Notes under the pieces: model-generated
The model's database searches: none
What the model saw: only the letters and a program-made list of their open reading frames with translations
What the model was told of the DNA's origin: nothing
Program-made: the position numbers and the translations under genes
Source: Gamarada debralockiae
Lineage: Eukaryota > Ascomycota > Leotiomycetes > Helotiales > Hyphodiscaceae
DNA length: 32,290 nt
Assembly: GCA_002803225.1 (NCBI GenBank)
Contig: NXFV01000998.1
Span: forward strand, 1-32,290
Direction: 5' to 3'
Part shown: positions 20,113 to 31,675 of the stretch, piece by piece
How positions within the stretch are numbered: the stretch's first letter is position 1
How the letters are laid out: each line of letters begins with the position of its first letter

Positions 20113-21685
20113 TTCGGATGCTTGGAAAAGGATTTCTGGAAAACACACTCAGGATATGTGTGCATTACCTTGGGCTGGGCTGCTGAGCCTCCGCCCACAG
20201 CATTTACGAGGACCGCCTAACGACTTCGATGAATCTCCGCACAATACCCAACCTTACCGCACATCTTCTCCGGCGAGACCCATACCTTCACTACCAACGC
20301 ACATTTCCTGTTCGAGTTCTGCTTTCCTGTACATCAATGATTGCATATGCAGTGCTTTCTAGCGTGGGTCTTTTCTGCAAGACTGCAAACCTATGGGTGG
20401 ATACATTCAATTTCACGGCTTCAGCTGAGGAGCACTTTTCTTTTCTTTTTCCAATCATACGAACGGCCGGCGTTTACGAAAGTTACTTCTTGTGATAAAA
20501 TTCTATGGAGTCCAGAGGTTTCAACCTCGGGCTGGTCGACAATCATGTCTGTCATCTCCGGACGGCAGGTTTTAATGGTCTCGTCTTTTTGGTAGATAGG
20601 TGATCAAAAGATGGGCTGCATGTCAATAGAAATGAGATTTGTGAGTACGAGATACGCATTCTGGGCTTCTGACGTGACCTGTGCCGCACACATGAGGTAA
20701 TGTACCTGATAACGATGTGGAAGTTGTAGACGCCTCTTCTGGAAGCTCATCACGCCTCTCATAATAAGTCTTACAATGGTATGTTGTACCCTTCGGTTGT
20801 TCTCAGGAACGCGGGGGCAATCCCGTGTCTCAAAAATGCATCATGCCATTTTCTTAAAATCCTTCTTACTTAAATCGTCGCTCCAGCTTATCATCCCTAA
20901 CGAGTCAGAGCATGAATAAGTCTCACTCTTGAATCAAGCCCTCAACGTCAACACCAATGCTAAGTCTGCAGACCAGCATTAACATCCCTCTTGGTGATCT
21001 CCAGGCCCACCTAAATCCAATGAACCGCTGCCATCCAAAACTTTATCTTCCCACGTGGAATCCCCTCCCCTCCAATCCTACCTCACATCAATTTACCATT
21101 CTTACACTAAACACTGCATTGCATCAGCGCTCCCGAGTGCCGGAGGTCCGAGCGACAGTGCGAAGACAGCCCAGAACCACGGGCCGGATGTTCCCCCGAA
21201 CGGAGTTGTCTCTCAATGCGTCATTATAGCCCGGAACATGGCTTTTTGGCGGTGGGTTTGGAGGTTGGTAGCCAATCATTGGGGATTTTCGTATCAGATG
21301 CCACCCTGTTGGAAAAGGGGGCAAAGGGGTTTGGGTGGAAAATCAGAAAGGGGTCTTTGCAAATTATGAGGGTGGTGATAGGTGGGATTTATCCTGATGT
21401 GCGGGTGCGTTGGAGATACGATTAGAGATGGCACGGCACGGGAATTAGGGGAGATCCTTCCGCGAGCTTAGTTCGGTGTTGATGTTTTGGTTTTGAAAAC
21501 GGCGGGTATGCAAGAGGTGAAGGATGCAGGCGCCATGAAAGTTTCCTACTACTAGACAATAGAGGAGGCTGGCTTCTTTCTTGTTTTCTTTGCTAAATGG
21601 CAACAGTTTTGCCATCTCTCAGCCAAGTGGGTTTGGAAGGAACGTCTAGTATCTGGGAGAAGGAGTGAGGCTCTCTGTAACTTGT

Positions 21686-22012
21686 TTAACATCTATAGTT
21701 TCCCTTCTCAGTTCTCATCCTCTGGTGTTCACGGAGACCAAATACTTCGTCGATTCCTGTCTGACTGAGCGGAGACTGAGCAACGATGAAAATCTCTAAT
21801 GTCCATAGTGCCTCGGGGGGTGGATGTGGCTGTGGCTGTGGCTGTGGTAATAAATTGTGGTCATTCTTCGTCTTCTGATATTCGTCCAACTCAAGCAAAG
21901 TTCTAGAGTCATCTGCAACAAGCGCATCATGTCGTTCGTCAACCTCTTGCCTTGCAAAGTGGGCCTGATTGTTTCCCTTCTCGACACTACGCCTCGAAGT
22001 CGAGTTCAACAT
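21686..22012 (-). CDS. Possible small or partial protein, 108 aa
   Basis: ATG-started frame with an acidic middle (EVDERHDALVADDSRTLLEL), a PQPQPQPHPPP stretch produced by a hexanucleotide repeat, and a plain end. The frame is also open immediately upstream (HDPYYL before the Met) back to a possible TATAG acceptor, so it could be a downstream exon; further upstream RFDETIQIPNAALSYLIA looks protein-like in a neighbouring frame. No family is recognised and it may be chance or a decayed gene. Confidence 0.22.
   Translation of the reverse strand: MLNSTSRRSVEKGNNQAHFARQEVDERHDALVADDSRTLLELDEYQKTKNDHNLLPQPQPQPHPPPEALWTLEIFIVAQSPLSQTGIDEVFGLREHQRMRTEKGNYRC
21825..21848. repeat. Hexanucleotide microsatellite, four units
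   Basis: Four tandem TGTGGC units, the last with one change. Read on the minus strand it gives alternating Pro-Gln codons within the weak 108-codon frame. Confidence 0.85.
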
Positions 22013-22788
22013 GAGGTAGTATGGGTCGTGCTATAAATCATTTCAGTATGGTGGATATGAATGGGGATGCTATCAAGTAGGACAAAGCGGCGTTGGGAAT
22101 CTGGATGGTCTCATCGAAGCGCCTTCTAGGAAGGTGAAAGCAACCGGATATTAGCGGAAAAGATGTTGGACCTGCTCTGCTCTGGCAGTTGGGTTAAGAG
22201 AGAACCTGACGACGCTGTAGGCGTTGAGAGTCACATAACGCTCTGCTATCTCCGAGGAGAATGTCGATGGTTTCAATTATTCAGACTGGTCATTGATAAT
22301 TTCTTGAAATTGAGTACTCAAGCTTGCAAGTTATGTTATAATCAGAAGAATTTTCCTTGAAACTACTCCATCTCACAGCTACCAAACAAAGAGTACGAAA
22401 CATAAGAAAGACCATGTGTAGCACGTGATCACAAGAGCAGATCCGGCCAAGGAAACAAACTGAGCAACCCTCCGAACTTTCAAAACAATGCACACTATCT
22501 TACAGGCCTTGCGAAACACATGCAGATACGTGCTGTGGTCCGTACCTGCTCTAACTTTTGGTCTGCAAAATAAACGAATCTGAAATTGTACAAAGAAGCG
22601 TTGAAGCAATGGGAGTCAGAAATGCAGCATTGAAAAAAGAATTCCAAGAATCATTGGAAGGGCTAAGGTTGAAACATTACATTAAGAACATTAAGACACA
22701 CATAGAAATACAAGACTGGGAAGGTAAATGACTCAAATAGCTCAATATGGACTACATAAATCAAACTTATACAATTTGCGGCAACAAG

Positions 22789-24153
22789 TTATGGACTCAA
22801 CTGCTTCTGCTGTAGATTGCCTATAAAAACGACAAGTACGGCACAATACGCTGCAGTCGCCGCAAACACGTCCTGCCTCCTCGCAGTGGTGCACAAAGAT
22901 ATCGCTGTGGCGAATGCGAAGGCGAAAGTGAGAATGATTGATGCCATGGCTTTGGTGGATAGAGGGACCGACGAGAATATGTAGACGGGTATCAAAAGCA
23001 ACGCTGTTGATGCGACTGCTATGGTAATCTTAATCAATGCGCCAACCCGGTTGACGGAGTAGTAGTGGACATGTTCTACGTCCTTGGTCTTCGCTCGGTC
23101 TGCAGGACTAACGAAAATTTTCTAGAAACGTTAGGGCAATACGTTGAATCTGGAGTTTTTGAGGACCTACTCGAAAGATTCCTTTGGTTGCATGTCCCAT
23201 AAGTCGGTGTATGAACTGATCAAGCCAGCTCTCCTCGAAGTCTTCTAGGCTGACGAAATCATGTTCATTGTAGATGAATTCCTGGTCGGACTCGACAAAT
23301 GGATTTTCCGTATAGATGTAATCCATGAAGTTTCGATGAACCCTTTCAGAAGGTCTGGGGAGTTTCCGAATTTGAGCCTCAAGGAGCAAGATATCATCTG
23401 AAAGATCAGTTGTGGACTAGATTTGCAGCCCAAATACATACAGTAAGCTTTCAGTTTCTTCTCAATTTCCTCAATGAGAGCTTTGCGTTCTTCGTTTTTC
23501 TTGCCACCATCGTGGTGGATTCCATGTCCAATCCGCCACTCGGTATCTTCTTTGGAATTGTCTGCCTGATCGAGTTCGTCGAGCTTCTTCTCCAAATCGT
23601 TCAACTCGACTTCTCTGTATAACAACGTTCGAGCGTTCAAACGACCAAATCTTCGAAAGAGAGCAGTGTCAACATCGCTATCGATATATGCTGCAATGCG
23701 AGGAAACCCTTCAGGGTAAAGCTCCACTGAAATTCATAGTTCAAATTAGTATATTTTGAAAATACAGCAATTGCCGACCAATAAAGCACGGGTATGTCTC
23801 ACGGATCTTTGGAACTAATTTCTTATCACGGCCATCGGTGATCTGAGAACGTTTATTTGCAAACACATTGAAGGGCCCCATATTGAAGGGCCTTCGCCTG
23901 AAACGACTGGCATCTGGAATGGATTAGGACTAGATTGTGAAAATACTCTCAATTGGTAATCAATTGTGAGCCTACCAATGCGATAGCCACTCGAGCTTTC
24001 AAGGGCGCCGGGACTGTCGTACCTATGCCGTCGCCGATGGGCTTCATGAGCAGGTTCAGGTCGCCGGATAGGCGTGGGCGTAATTGGAGAGATGTGAGCT
24101 ACTAGAGACCCATCTCTAGGAATTTCGAGGAGCTGGATACTATTAGCAGCCAT
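22789..24153 (-). CDS. DUF6594-family membrane protein, 377 aa (copy C)
   Basis: Minus-strand exons 23976-24153, 23803-23913, 23442-23726, 23171-23397 and 22789-23121; introns of 62, 76, 44 and 49 bp. This is the fullest copy. A cytosolic, Pro/Arg-rich N-terminus (PITPTPIRRPEPAHEAHRRR) leads to DGRDKKLVPKI, then YPEGFPRIAAYIDSDVDTAL with FRRFGRLNARTLLYREVEL, a Lys/Glu-rich coiled-coil-like segment ending EEIEKKLKAY, the block RKLPRPSERVHRNFMDYIYT, an acidic loop, and three helices near 297-317, 322-343 and 347-368. It ends with the signature RRQDVFAATAAYCAV. It is clearly the closest relative of copy A: three introns match in place and phase. It lies 0.6 kb downstream of, and on the same strand as, the DTG-less retropepsin-like gene. 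Confidence 0.87.
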
Positions 24154-24767
24154 GTGACAATGAGGGGCATTTTCTTGCGTCGAGCTTACTGCAGGTATCC
24201 GGATTCTTACTTCTTATGATCTTGAACGAAACATGCGTCTAGCCGTGATCATATTGCAATCATTCAATGTGTGAGGCCGCAAATAATATGATTGCTGTCA
24301 ACTCGTCCAGAAGATGTCGGCCAGCCTTGCCTTCTTAAACGTGGGTTGACGAAAGTGTTCACAATTTCGCGCTGGAATGTGACCGAATAGAATTCGAGGG
24401 CGTCCAATCAAACCTTGTAAGACTCGGTGGCGCAGTTGGGATTGGGATTACAGTACTCTAGTTTTGAGCCTCACAAGACAATCTGGGCAAGGCCCCAATT
24501 TTAAAGTCGGGTGAAAAAGTAAAAAGGTCGTCAGCCATTAAATTCCGCCAGGGACCTTCCCTTTTATCCCTTGTATGCGCCGAAACAACGCCCGATTCAT
24601 ACCGACAAGCCCCTGGAGCCGGATATTTAGAACCACCTCGTCCTGACAAGCGACAGGCCGAGACAAACTAAAATACATTTCAATACGATCATCCCCCATA
24701 CTGTAACTATGAGAACACAGCCATTGAGAAAAGTTTGTTTTTTTACATCGTTTTCCCAAATTCCACT
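24154..24767. other. Intergenic region between two minus-strand genes
   Basis: Promoter of copy C at the left and the 3' flank of the retropepsin-like pseudoenzyme at the right. Short frames only, without motifs. No repeat or regulatory element was recognised. Confidence 0.45.
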
Positions 24768-26462
24768 TCAAGATTTCCAAATCTGATGATCATATTTGTA
24801 CTCCGGCACCGAAGCATAATGGTCAACCGGTCTGTAAACTTGCTCGTGCTTGTCATAAGGCGTTTCACTTGGTGGATTGGTATGCCAAGATGCTTGCTGG
24901 GCCTCTTGCCGCGGCGACTGGTAAGATGCCCTGTATGCGTTGGTATGTGATTGGTTTGTGTAATTCGCGTCAGTAGAAACATTGTACCCTGGTGCGACGT
25001 GAGGTTCCTCATCAGATATCGTGGGAGCAGGATTAGAAGCCCATATGGTATGGTCCGAGCTATATGATGACACCGGCATGCTGGTATTTATGGCCTGGTT
25101 TCCTTGCGCTGCATAATTAGAGTAAGTGGAATCGGTGGTGGGGTCCTGTGGGGCCGAAGAGGTATATCCACTGGATTGAGGATAACTTGATTGTGTTTGG
25201 TAGGATGGTTGAACCTCATAGATCGAATACTGGGGCATAGCAGGCTGGATCTGCTGTGGTTCTGTCGTCAATTGTTCCGTACCACTGACATATGAAGCTG
25301 TTTGGCTGTAGGCTACTTGTGATGGTAAAGAGTAATATGGGGAAGGCGCTGCCGGGACTGTAGGGTCTCCAATAGCCAGAGACGATACGTCCTGAGTCAA
25401 TTGGGAATAGCTGCTGGAGTACTGTCCATCATCCGCCCCCACGAGCACACCACCATCCACTTGAGGCTGTAGATCAGCCCAAAGCTCTCTCCCAAGCACT
25501 ACCTTGTGATCGACTTTGTCCACGACGACATAAAGGGATTTGTTGTTTAGTGACGTCTTATCAAATGTGATGTCTGCCTTTATCCGGGTAGTGGCAACGA
25601 GCTCCGCACCGGAACGACTTTGATACGTCCTCTTGCGACCTGCAGCTTTGGGTGTGGTTTTCAAGCTTTTCGCAAATGCTTCCGAAACAAAACTTTCCTC
25701 CGCAGAGAGATTAACTGCAGCTTCTACGGATTTGCCATTGACTCGTATACTGATAGCCTATAATAAGGCTTAGTCCACATGTATTTGTCAAAATCAAAGG
25801 AACTTACTTGAGGGGCCGTTGATGGATTTTCAGCCTGGAACCACGATGGGGAAACAGCGTTAGAGTAAATATTGCCAGTGCCGTAATTTGCGAGCGGTGA
25901 ATTTTGTGGTAAATCTGAAGTCCGGTAGTAGCTAGGGTAAGAAGTAGACGTCGAAGTGGGTTGGGGTTCTGGTGGTGGTGATGGGTTCGGAGGAGGTGAA
26001 GGGGGAGGTCGAGGCTTTCGAGGCTTCAGTACTCCATTAGCATTAAGTCACTCAATCTATGAGTCAAGGAATATCACATCTTTTCTAGGCTTCTTTGGTT
26101 CGACGCTTGGTGCTCGTTTTGGTTCTCCTTTTGTGGACTTCTTTGGGTCGGCACTCGGTGGTCGATGTGTCGGGATCTCAGAGTCGCGAGGCTGAATTCA
26201 CCAAGTTATCAGCTTCCCCGGGGCATTTATAAGTTGAGCCGATTCAGTGAACGTTAAGAATAAAAGGCTACGTACCTCACGCTCTTGGCCTTGTCCATCT
26301 CTACCCCGATCCCTATTCTTGTCCCGACGGTCCCGCTTTGATGTTTCCGAACGACGAGACTTTGTAGAAACGTAGGTGTCAGCCTTGCAATGTTTGCTCT
26401 TGCTACTGATCTTTAGGCTTAATGAGGAAAGTTAATCATCATACCTCTTCTCGCCGCGGCAT
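24768..26462 (-). CDS. Retropepsin-like pseudoenzyme (DTG replaced by NLS), 486 aa
   Basis: Minus-strand exons 26445-26462, 26276-26398, 26078-26191, 25808-26023 and 24768-25757; every intron is phase 0. The 18-bp first exon (MPRREE) is the weakest part. Residues 7-85 are very basic (SKRDRRDKNRDRGRDGQGQE, then KPKR-like stretches), 86-110 are Pro-rich, and 111-157 are Ser/Tyr-rich. Residues 158-255 show a retroviral-protease layout: ISIRVNGKSVEAAVNLSAEE where Asp-Thr-Gly is expected (Asn173-Leu-Ser175), FVSEAFAKSLK, SGAELVATTRIKADITF, and YVVVDKVDHKVVLGRELW with the hydrophobic-Gly element. Without the catalytic Asp it should not cleave peptide bonds; binding or scaffolding is more likely. 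The last 230 residues are Gln/Ser/Tyr-rich, prion-like low-complexity sequence ending HQIWKS. It precedes copy C on the same strand. Confidence 0.72.
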
Positions 26463-29070
26463 CTTGATGGTGACCACCAGGTGCAAATAAAGCCTCAACC
26501 GTCATGTCATGCGTCTTCGCAGATAAATCGATACTCTTGAACTGAAATATCAGCGCCCCTCTAGTAGTAAGTGTAACCATGAGGCTGATCCAGCGGCCAT
26601 GTGACACGTCGATGCTAGGCTGTGTTGAATGAAACGATCTGCCTTGAGCCTTAGATGCGCCAGTCACGCCGAATTGTGGACGAGAATTGGTGTAACCAAG
26701 TTTCGAGCAACGAATAGCAGCAATGTAATATTTTGGGCATCAACACAAGGCATAGTGGTGTGCAATATGCATTTGAGCACTGAATATTATTGTGGCTTCA
26801 AGTAAATCGGACGGTAAAGAGCGAGAGCGTTTGCGAAGATACTAACGTCTTTCGTGGCTTGTCCGTAACAAATGGTTCATTCGCGAGCTGAAGTGGCTCT
26901 ATTCGCTGAGAATTGAGGCAAACAAAATCCTATCATGCGACTTGTTTGCCTGACTATTCAATGGACAAGGCGTGACGATCCGAGATGTGGTAGGAACCAT
27001 TAGCCAATGTCTAATCGAATCAGGCTGTATTATGAGGTGTTAAGGGCGGGTGCGTTAAGGCTTATGACATGCTAGGATTGGCTGTTACATTGTCGTGGAG
27101 GTCGCTTCCTTCGCATGCAACGAAAACAGAAACGGGAAATCGAGCCGGGATGGTTGTCGCACGTGATAACAACGTGATTAAGGAACAGAGCCACAGAATA
27201 TCGAAGTACGAGGCGAATGGTGGAATGATGACTTGCTATAATTTTCACAAGAGTGAAAAGACTGTGGTATAGAAGGATGCCAGTGAATTTGAGGTGTAGT
27301 TGTGAGGTGCTGATTTGCTGATTTGCTGCTGAGCCTCGGGAAAAGGGGGGCTCTGGGAGTAAATCGCGACCCTACGATGCGCCCAACTCGAAATGAGCGA
27401 GAGTCTTCATCCATCCTCTTGTTATACAGACTCAACCCGGCTCTTACTGAGCTCTCAACACTGGGAAAAGCTATGCTAATACGGCCGCAAGAGAAATCCA
27501 CCTCCCAATGAATTAGTTCTGTAATCACATCATTCTCAGCGTCTGTGTAAATGTTCCTGTGCTCCTCAACTCTTGTAGTCACAACGTGCGAGCAAACAGG
27601 GCCTACCGAAGTCGGGTCTACTATATTCGAAACGCTCGTGACCAGTTGCATTACCATAATCCTCAACTCCCGAATGAAGCTAGCTTCGACGATTGTATTC
27701 CTGCAGGAGAGTGAACAAGTTCTCCTCCTCGAAGACATATTCCAGTACAGAATCAGACAGAAGCCGGATCAGTAACAAGCTTCCCGTAGTGAGAGAAAGC
27801 ATGACCTGACGTTTTGAAATTTACCTCTCTGCTGAAAGAATTCTCTTGGCCTCCAATCATACCTAGAAATCTAGTCACGGGTAATTTCGGCGCAGCTGGG
27901 AATCTATACAACCTGCTTGATTCATGCTCATCGAATGAGCTTCCTGAATCAGCTCACAAGGAATTTCCGCTGGCCCACGCTGTGGGACGCAAAAAGTCAT
28001 GATTCGGGAGCCCCCCATCTAGACGACATTCTCGTGGTCAAATTCAACTTCTTCCGCGAGTTTGAATATCCCAACAACTGGAGTGGTACTACCAACACTA
28101 GATCCAATTTGAGGGCAGAGGGAGTGATTGCAGCATCTCCTGCTCTAGGAAGCTCGAAACTCGATCACCTTCCATCAATCTGTGGGAGGATATCAAGGAG
28201 GTTTTCCATCGGTCTCTTTACCCACGTCGCTACGAGTACTGCCGACAACTTGTCAACGGTTCTTCAAAGAAGCTCCTGCAAGAGGGGTTAAAATGGTAGC
28301 ACACAAAACGCGAAATGACACGCGTGACGCGACAAGAGTACTTACCCCGATGGCTAGAGCATCAAATTCAATCAAGGGTCCCATGACGATGTCGTCATGG
28401 TGGGCGCTTCCCGCTTTGTCGTTCGTCTGGAAATTTTCTTCTCGCGGAAAAGCAAGGAACAAAGAATCTCACCGTTGGGGATGCAAATTTCAATTCACGA
28501 CCCAATTGAAAATAGATCCCCAAAATTAAGCCACAATACGGGTGGCCCCCCTGACTTACTGTAGTACGTCACCATTTGAAGTGCCCTCCGGTAGACAACA
28601 GATCACTCCCTATCAAGTTAGAGCGGGAAACCCCTGAAAGACTAAGATTTAGGTGTGGCTCGTTTCCCCAAAGTCCACAAAATTAGGAAGCCAATTACAA
28701 CGACGGCGACGCGGCAAGCGCTGTGTGGACCTGAAATCGCTCAGGGTTGGCGATTGCTGAGCCACGATTCGAGTGCTGCTCCATTCAAGGGTAGCTGCAG
28801 GGTAAAAAGCCTCTGACGCCGAATCAGGTTCACTGTCACGTTCCTTGTTTGTGGACGAGTTTTCATGGCTGAAGAACGTCACACCACCACACATGGCTGA
28901 AACGATTTTTTTAATAGCCAACCGATTCCCAACGTCCTCACTTTCTTTGTTCTCCCCTCATTCACTTTAAAGTTCACTTTCGAAGTTCTACGTCGAGTCA
29001 GTTTCTCCCGACCTTCAACGTAAGAGCAAACAACTTCAGACAGCGACATCAACATCGTCAAATATTCAAA
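26463..29070. other. Long stretch without a firmly supported gene
   Basis: Contains promoters at both edges. Weak coding hints lie on the minus strand: a 186-codon ATG frame (27178-27738, listed separately) and, near 28276-28345, an intron-like segment with a perfect GTAAGT donor and TTGCAG acceptor after GPLIEFDALAIG, but the frame stops three codons later. This could be a decayed gene. The 500 bp before the SUR7/PalI gene include a T/C-rich stretch near 28940-28990 suited to a promoter. Confidence 0.38.
27178..27738 (-). CDS. Hypothetical protein, 186 aa, weak
   Basis: An uninterrupted ATG-started frame (MSSRRRTCSLSCRNTIVEAS). The composition of the first 120 residues is ordinary (mixed hydrophobic and charged, for example ENDVITELIHWEVDFSCGRI), while the last 60 are rich in Ser, Pro and His and look non-coding. 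No motif, signal peptide or membrane segment is seen. A frame of this length can occur by chance about once in a window this size, so it is only a candidate; if real, an intron probably removes the tail. Confidence 0.27.
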   Translation of the reverse strand: MSSRRRTCSLSCRNTIVEASFIRELRIMVMQLVTSVSNIVDPTSVGPVCSHVVTTRVEEHRNIYTDAENDVITELIHWEVDFSCGRISIAFPSVESSVRAGLSLYNKRMDEDSRSFRVGRIVGSRFTPRAPLFPRLSSKSANQHLTTTPQIHWHPSIPQSFHSCENYSKSSFHHSPRTSIFCGSVP

Positions 29071-29847
29071 ATGGCAAAGACCGGCCTCTTCCACCATGTT
29101 GGCACTTTCCTACTGTTTCTCTCAGCTGTCCTTCTCCTTATCACGACCATATCTGCGCCAGTCATTGGTGATATCGCAATTTTGAAGGTGATGCTCACCA
29201 ACAAGACTGATATTCGCAACTCCTCGGTCACTTTTGGCACATTCGGCCACTGCGTTCTCGATGTTGCTCCCGTTGAGTACGCATTACCTTTTTTTTTATT
29301 AGAGACGCACAAAACTAATAGCGCAAATAGGACCGACCAAGACTACTGCTTCAAGAAAGTTATCGGCTACAACCCAGCATCCATCATGGAGGAAATCGAT
29401 CACGTCAGCTATAACACCGCATCGATCGATACCTCCAAGGCCCTTACGCGTGTCATGATCCTTCACCCAATTGCATGCGGACTTGCATTCATTGCCTTCT
29501 TCTTCGCTCTCGGCGCAGGTATCTTCGGCGCATTGATGGCCTCATTCGTCTCCGCAATCACCTTCATCATTACGATCGTAGCGATGGCATGCGACTTCGT
29601 ATCCTTCGGCATCATCAAGGACAAAGTTAACAAGGACGGAAGCGGATCCCATGCCTACTATTCAGCTGGAATGTGGACCATTCTCGCAGCCATGATCCTC
29701 CTCTTTTTCGCAACCTTCATCGTCTTCTTCACCTGTTTCTCATCACGCATGCACAGAAACAGCACCCGACACTCCAAGCACGGCGATGCGGGCTACGCAA
29801 CCACCACAACGAGAAGACATTTCTGGCAACGGAGAAGCAGATACTAG
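29071..29847 (+). CDS. SUR7/PalI (Rim9-like) family membrane protein, 240 aa
   Basis: Exons 29071-29276 and 29331-29847. The 54-bp intron (GTACGC..AATAG, branch ACTAAT) is a multiple of three and free of stops, so an unspliced reading gives 258 residues; the splice joins PVE to TDQDYCFKK. Four membrane segments are expected: about 8-32 (FLLFLSAVLLLITTI), two in 118-172 (CGLAFIAFFFALGAGIFGAL and FITIVAMACDFVSF), and about 191-213 (WTILAAMILLFFATFIVFF). The first extracellular loop has two sequons (NKT, NSS) and the family motif FGTFGHC with Cys61 and Cys75, a likely disulfide. The tail is short, basic and Thr/Arg-rich. The family includes eisosome proteins (Sur7) and pH-sensing Rim9/PalI; the short tail does not settle which. 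Confidence 0.88.
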   Translation: MAKTGLFHHVGTFLLFLSAVLLLITTISAPVIGDIAILKVMLTNKTDIRNSSVTFGTFGHCVLDVAPVEYALPFFLLETHKTNSANRTDQDYCFKKVIGYNPASIMEEIDHVSYNTASIDTSKALTRVMILHPIACGLAFIAFFFALGAGIFGALMASFVSAITFIITIVAMACDFVSFGIIKDKVNKDGSGSHAYYSAGMWTILAAMILLFFATFIVFFTCFSSRMHRNSTRHSKHGDAGYATTTTRRHFWQRRSRY

Positions 29848-31675
29848 ATATCTCGTCCCGAGACTCTGGTTGTAAGTCTCGAAGATAAATTGGGTTTATG
29901 GAATGAAGACCGCAAGGCGGTTGAGGATTTTATATGGTCGTCGCGTGGAGTTATGGATGATGATTGTTACGAGATTCCCTTTTCAACTTGTACTTTTGTC
30001 ATCAAAGCCGGTGCATTAAGAAGATACCACATGAGCCTTTTGTACTGATCTAATTTTCCTTTCTCTAGTTTATGATCCTAATCAAGATATTGAAACATCA
30101 AATCATTTACATTGCAAAGTGACTTCATCGCGCAAGGCGTGCAAAAGCCTGCGAGTCTGAAATGGTTTGTCTGCCGGAGATGACACGACTCCGGCCAAGA
30201 TTCCAAGTTGAAAGAAGTGTCATTCGCTACTCGCCATGCAGTCGTATCAGAATTGGTGCACCAGACATTAACTGCGTTATCTTCCTTGTGGTTTAAAGTG
30301 ATTGATATCACGAAGTCCAACTCGGAAGTCAAAGTCGAGTGATCAATCAACCCTCTGTCTGGTGTCCGGATAAGCTTCTCCCTTTAAAAGCCCTAAGTTC
30401 AATTCCGGAACCTTATTCACCAATTAGGCTTATCTGGAAGAAGTTTCAAGCTCCCAATCAACGAAATGGATTCAACGGCAGAGATCTCAAACAAATCTCT
30501 GATATACATTACGTGATACAAACACTTCTAAGTTGCAAGTGGAAATGGTACATCAATGCCGTTCCTTGGAGTACCATTGAGCCTACCGAAAGTAGTCTTC
30601 CGAAATCGCCTTTTTGTGATGACTCGGGGGAGACTGAATACAGAGCAGTACCTGTTTGCTACTGCTATTGAGACCCTTTCGGGGAAGGAACGAGTTGGGA
30701 GAACTCGACTTAATCATCTAGCTGAGGTGAACGATTTAGTTTCTAGTTGCTCTTCTTATTTGAATGATTGCTGTTATACCTAAGGCGGTTTATCGTCCGT
30801 GGCGTGCATATTATTGTCATAATGTTTAACGAGCCCAATGAAAAACCTCTTGATACCACTATCGCCATCTGGATTACTTAGTAACCTTTTAACCACACCG
30901 GCAAGGACCTCGAACTTTGTAAAGCCCCACTCTATAGAACAACCGTATCTCCATCTGGGGTTTTCCGTAAACTTTATTCTAGACTCAACTTTATGATATC
31001 AACGACTTACGCTCTCCAACGTCTATCTTCGTGGCATACCGCGATTTAATACTTAGATCAATTCTTCTATAAGTAGGATTGCTATCGATCGAAAACCTGT
31101 CCTCGGAGAGCCTATCCGTTAGGGACCTCTTGTCTGCTCATCTGGATTCAGCCCTCTACAACATCCTTTTGCCCGCTTGGTGCTCATGGTGTGACAGCTC
31201 GACGAAATGGAGTCTCACGCATTGAAGACTCTTCGAAGGAGTGCTGTATTGCACGAAAATACTAAGCTAAGAAAAGAGGGAAAGGGTTCTACAAGTACAC
31301 GACTTGATATATCTGAAGGATGTGCTAGTGCGCCCGGCCCTTTGCGCGTCAACGCGTCAAGTCTAGTCCTTTCCACTTTTCCTGACTTTTTCGCCTGATT
31401 GCAAGAGCTTATCGGACCTTTTCCGACGGCGCCACGGAGTACTCGGCAGCGCGATTCCATATCCGGTCTCCGAAAGGGATATACTTGAGAGCTGACAGAC
31501 TGATCTTGCCGACACGTGATCAGGTGATATTCGCCAGAACTGTCACACATGGTGTGCAGAGTTCTTCATGCGCGGATGTAAGTATCTGGTAGAAACGAGA
31601 AAGAAAGATCTTGCTGGATGAGAGAAGGAAAGGAGAGAAGACGGCAAAGAAGACGGAAGAGAAGATAGCTGAGAA
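29848..31675. other. Stretch without a recognisable gene
   Basis: Downstream flank of the SUR7/PalI gene, then nondescript DNA. Minus-strand frame 30078-30350 has protein-like content but no ATG and no motif. Around 31330-31370 a G/C-richer patch contains an ACGCGT core. No RNA gene or transposon end was recognised. Confidence 0.4.

Larger units (their letters stand above)
20113..22788. other. Long stretch without a firmly supported gene
   Basis: Contains the G-alpha 3' flank. Frames of 60-108 codons are scattered on both strands; only the minus-strand one at 21686-22012 is listed separately. The last 450 bp (22340-22788) are A-rich and lie downstream of copy C. No transposon ends or RNA genes were recognised. 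Confidence 0.4.

Noticed and set aside
30078..30350. 90-codon minus-strand frame with protein-like content
   Set aside because: No ATG, no family motif and no neighbouring exon signals; left as intergenic.
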